Assembly (NCBI GenBank): GCA_907165275.2 | Contig: OU015663.1 | Coordinates: 1,190,501 to 1,254,500, forward strand | Length of the DNA stretch: 64,000 nucleotides | Direction: 5' to 3' | From: Zygaena filipendulae | Taxonomy: Eukaryota > Arthropoda > Insecta > Lepidoptera > Zygaenidae | In this document: positions 63,690 through 64,000 of the stretch, piece by piece | Layout: every line of letters begins with the position of its first letter | Numbering within the stretch: the first letter of the stretch is position 1 | Translations under genes and position numbers: made by a program | The notes under the pieces: generated by a model | Database searches by the model: none | What the model was told of the DNA's origin: nothing | Seen by the model: the letters and a program-made list of their open reading frames with translations, nothing else

Positions 63690-63812
63690 TTTTAAGTTAA
63701 AATAAAAATGTAAACACTCGTATGTACTTATACCTATTGGTTGGTTGGTTGAACTTATTTTATCTTTATGGTATCAAATAAACTTTTTTCTATTCTATTC
63801 TATTTTATTCTA
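63690..63812 (+). mobile_element. LINE 3' end with ATTCT tail
   Basis: TATGGTATCAAATAAACTTT, then TCTATTCTATTCTATTTT. Poly(A)-signal-like ATAAA followed by a pentamer tail indicates a non-LTR element 3' end. Confidence 0.45.
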
Positions 63813-63817
63813 TGTGC

Positions 63818-64000
63818 ATATAGAATTGAACAGAATGGAATGGAATAGAATTCTTCTTTATTGTACACCAAAATAATTTTGTAGTGTGTTTATAAATTTT
63901 TTCTTGTAAATTGAGGCATACAAAAGGCGGCTTTATTGCTTTGCTAGCGATCTCTTACAGACAACCTAATCTATATACCAACAGCTTACTCGTTAAAGTA
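63818..64000 (-). mobile_element. LINE 3' end, running off the window
   Basis: On the minus strand GGTGTACAATAAAGAAGAAT is followed by ATTCC pentamers. The upstream part of the 3' UTR continues past the edge, so coding sequence, if any, lies outside. Confidence 0.4.

Overview
This window reads as repeat-dominated nuclear DNA from an insect, most probably a moth or butterfly. The evidence is an AT-rich background, no bacterial-style gene order, eukaryotic Pol III and Pol II retroelements, and very many short dispersed repeats of the kinds that crowd lepidopteran genomes. The lepidopteran assignment is inference from repeat style. I could recognise only one host gene, a nuclear tRNA-Ser(CGA) at 26477-26558 on the minus strand. 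No multi-exon protein gene could be supported; introns or exons of a large gene cannot be excluded.

The right-hand quarter (48.7-62.4 kb) is a three-level nest. A tRNA-derived SINE is split by a complete BEL/Pao LTR retrotransposon (element A, 488-bp LTRs, 5-bp target duplication ACCAC). Element A is itself split in its leader by a second, different BEL/Pao element (element B, 199-bp LTRs, target duplication AAAG). B has one uninterrupted 1735-codon gag-pol reading frame. A has the same domain order but is broken by a frame change between RNase H and integrase. Both LTR pairs look identical by eye, so both insertions should be young.

The rest is a mosaic of smaller elements. The commonest, about 45 copies, is a non-autonomous Helitron-like family: 5' TC, a CCGCGG stem near the 3' end, 3' CTAG, insertion between A and T. 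At least seven unrelated-looking 5' modules are joined to one shared 3' terminal cassette, and several copies lie directly head to tail. Other families are: a 0.32-kb element carrying two TGACGTCA palindromes (five copies); a 0.24-kb TIR element starting near GGACGCAGATAAGC (five copies); a 513-bp foldback element with TA duplications (two copies); near-perfect palindromic elements with TAA duplications (four copies); a hAT-like element nested in a Harbinger-like element at 10.5-11.2 kb; two copies of a TACAGG element; an AACCGACTTCC element; two tRNA-derived SINE families; truncated LINEs with RT C-terminal coding remnants; and a coding-poor LTR element at 15.1-18.2 kb.

These parts do not form a host pathway. 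What they show is the order of insertion: several nests give empty-site sequences that fix element ends and target duplications directly.
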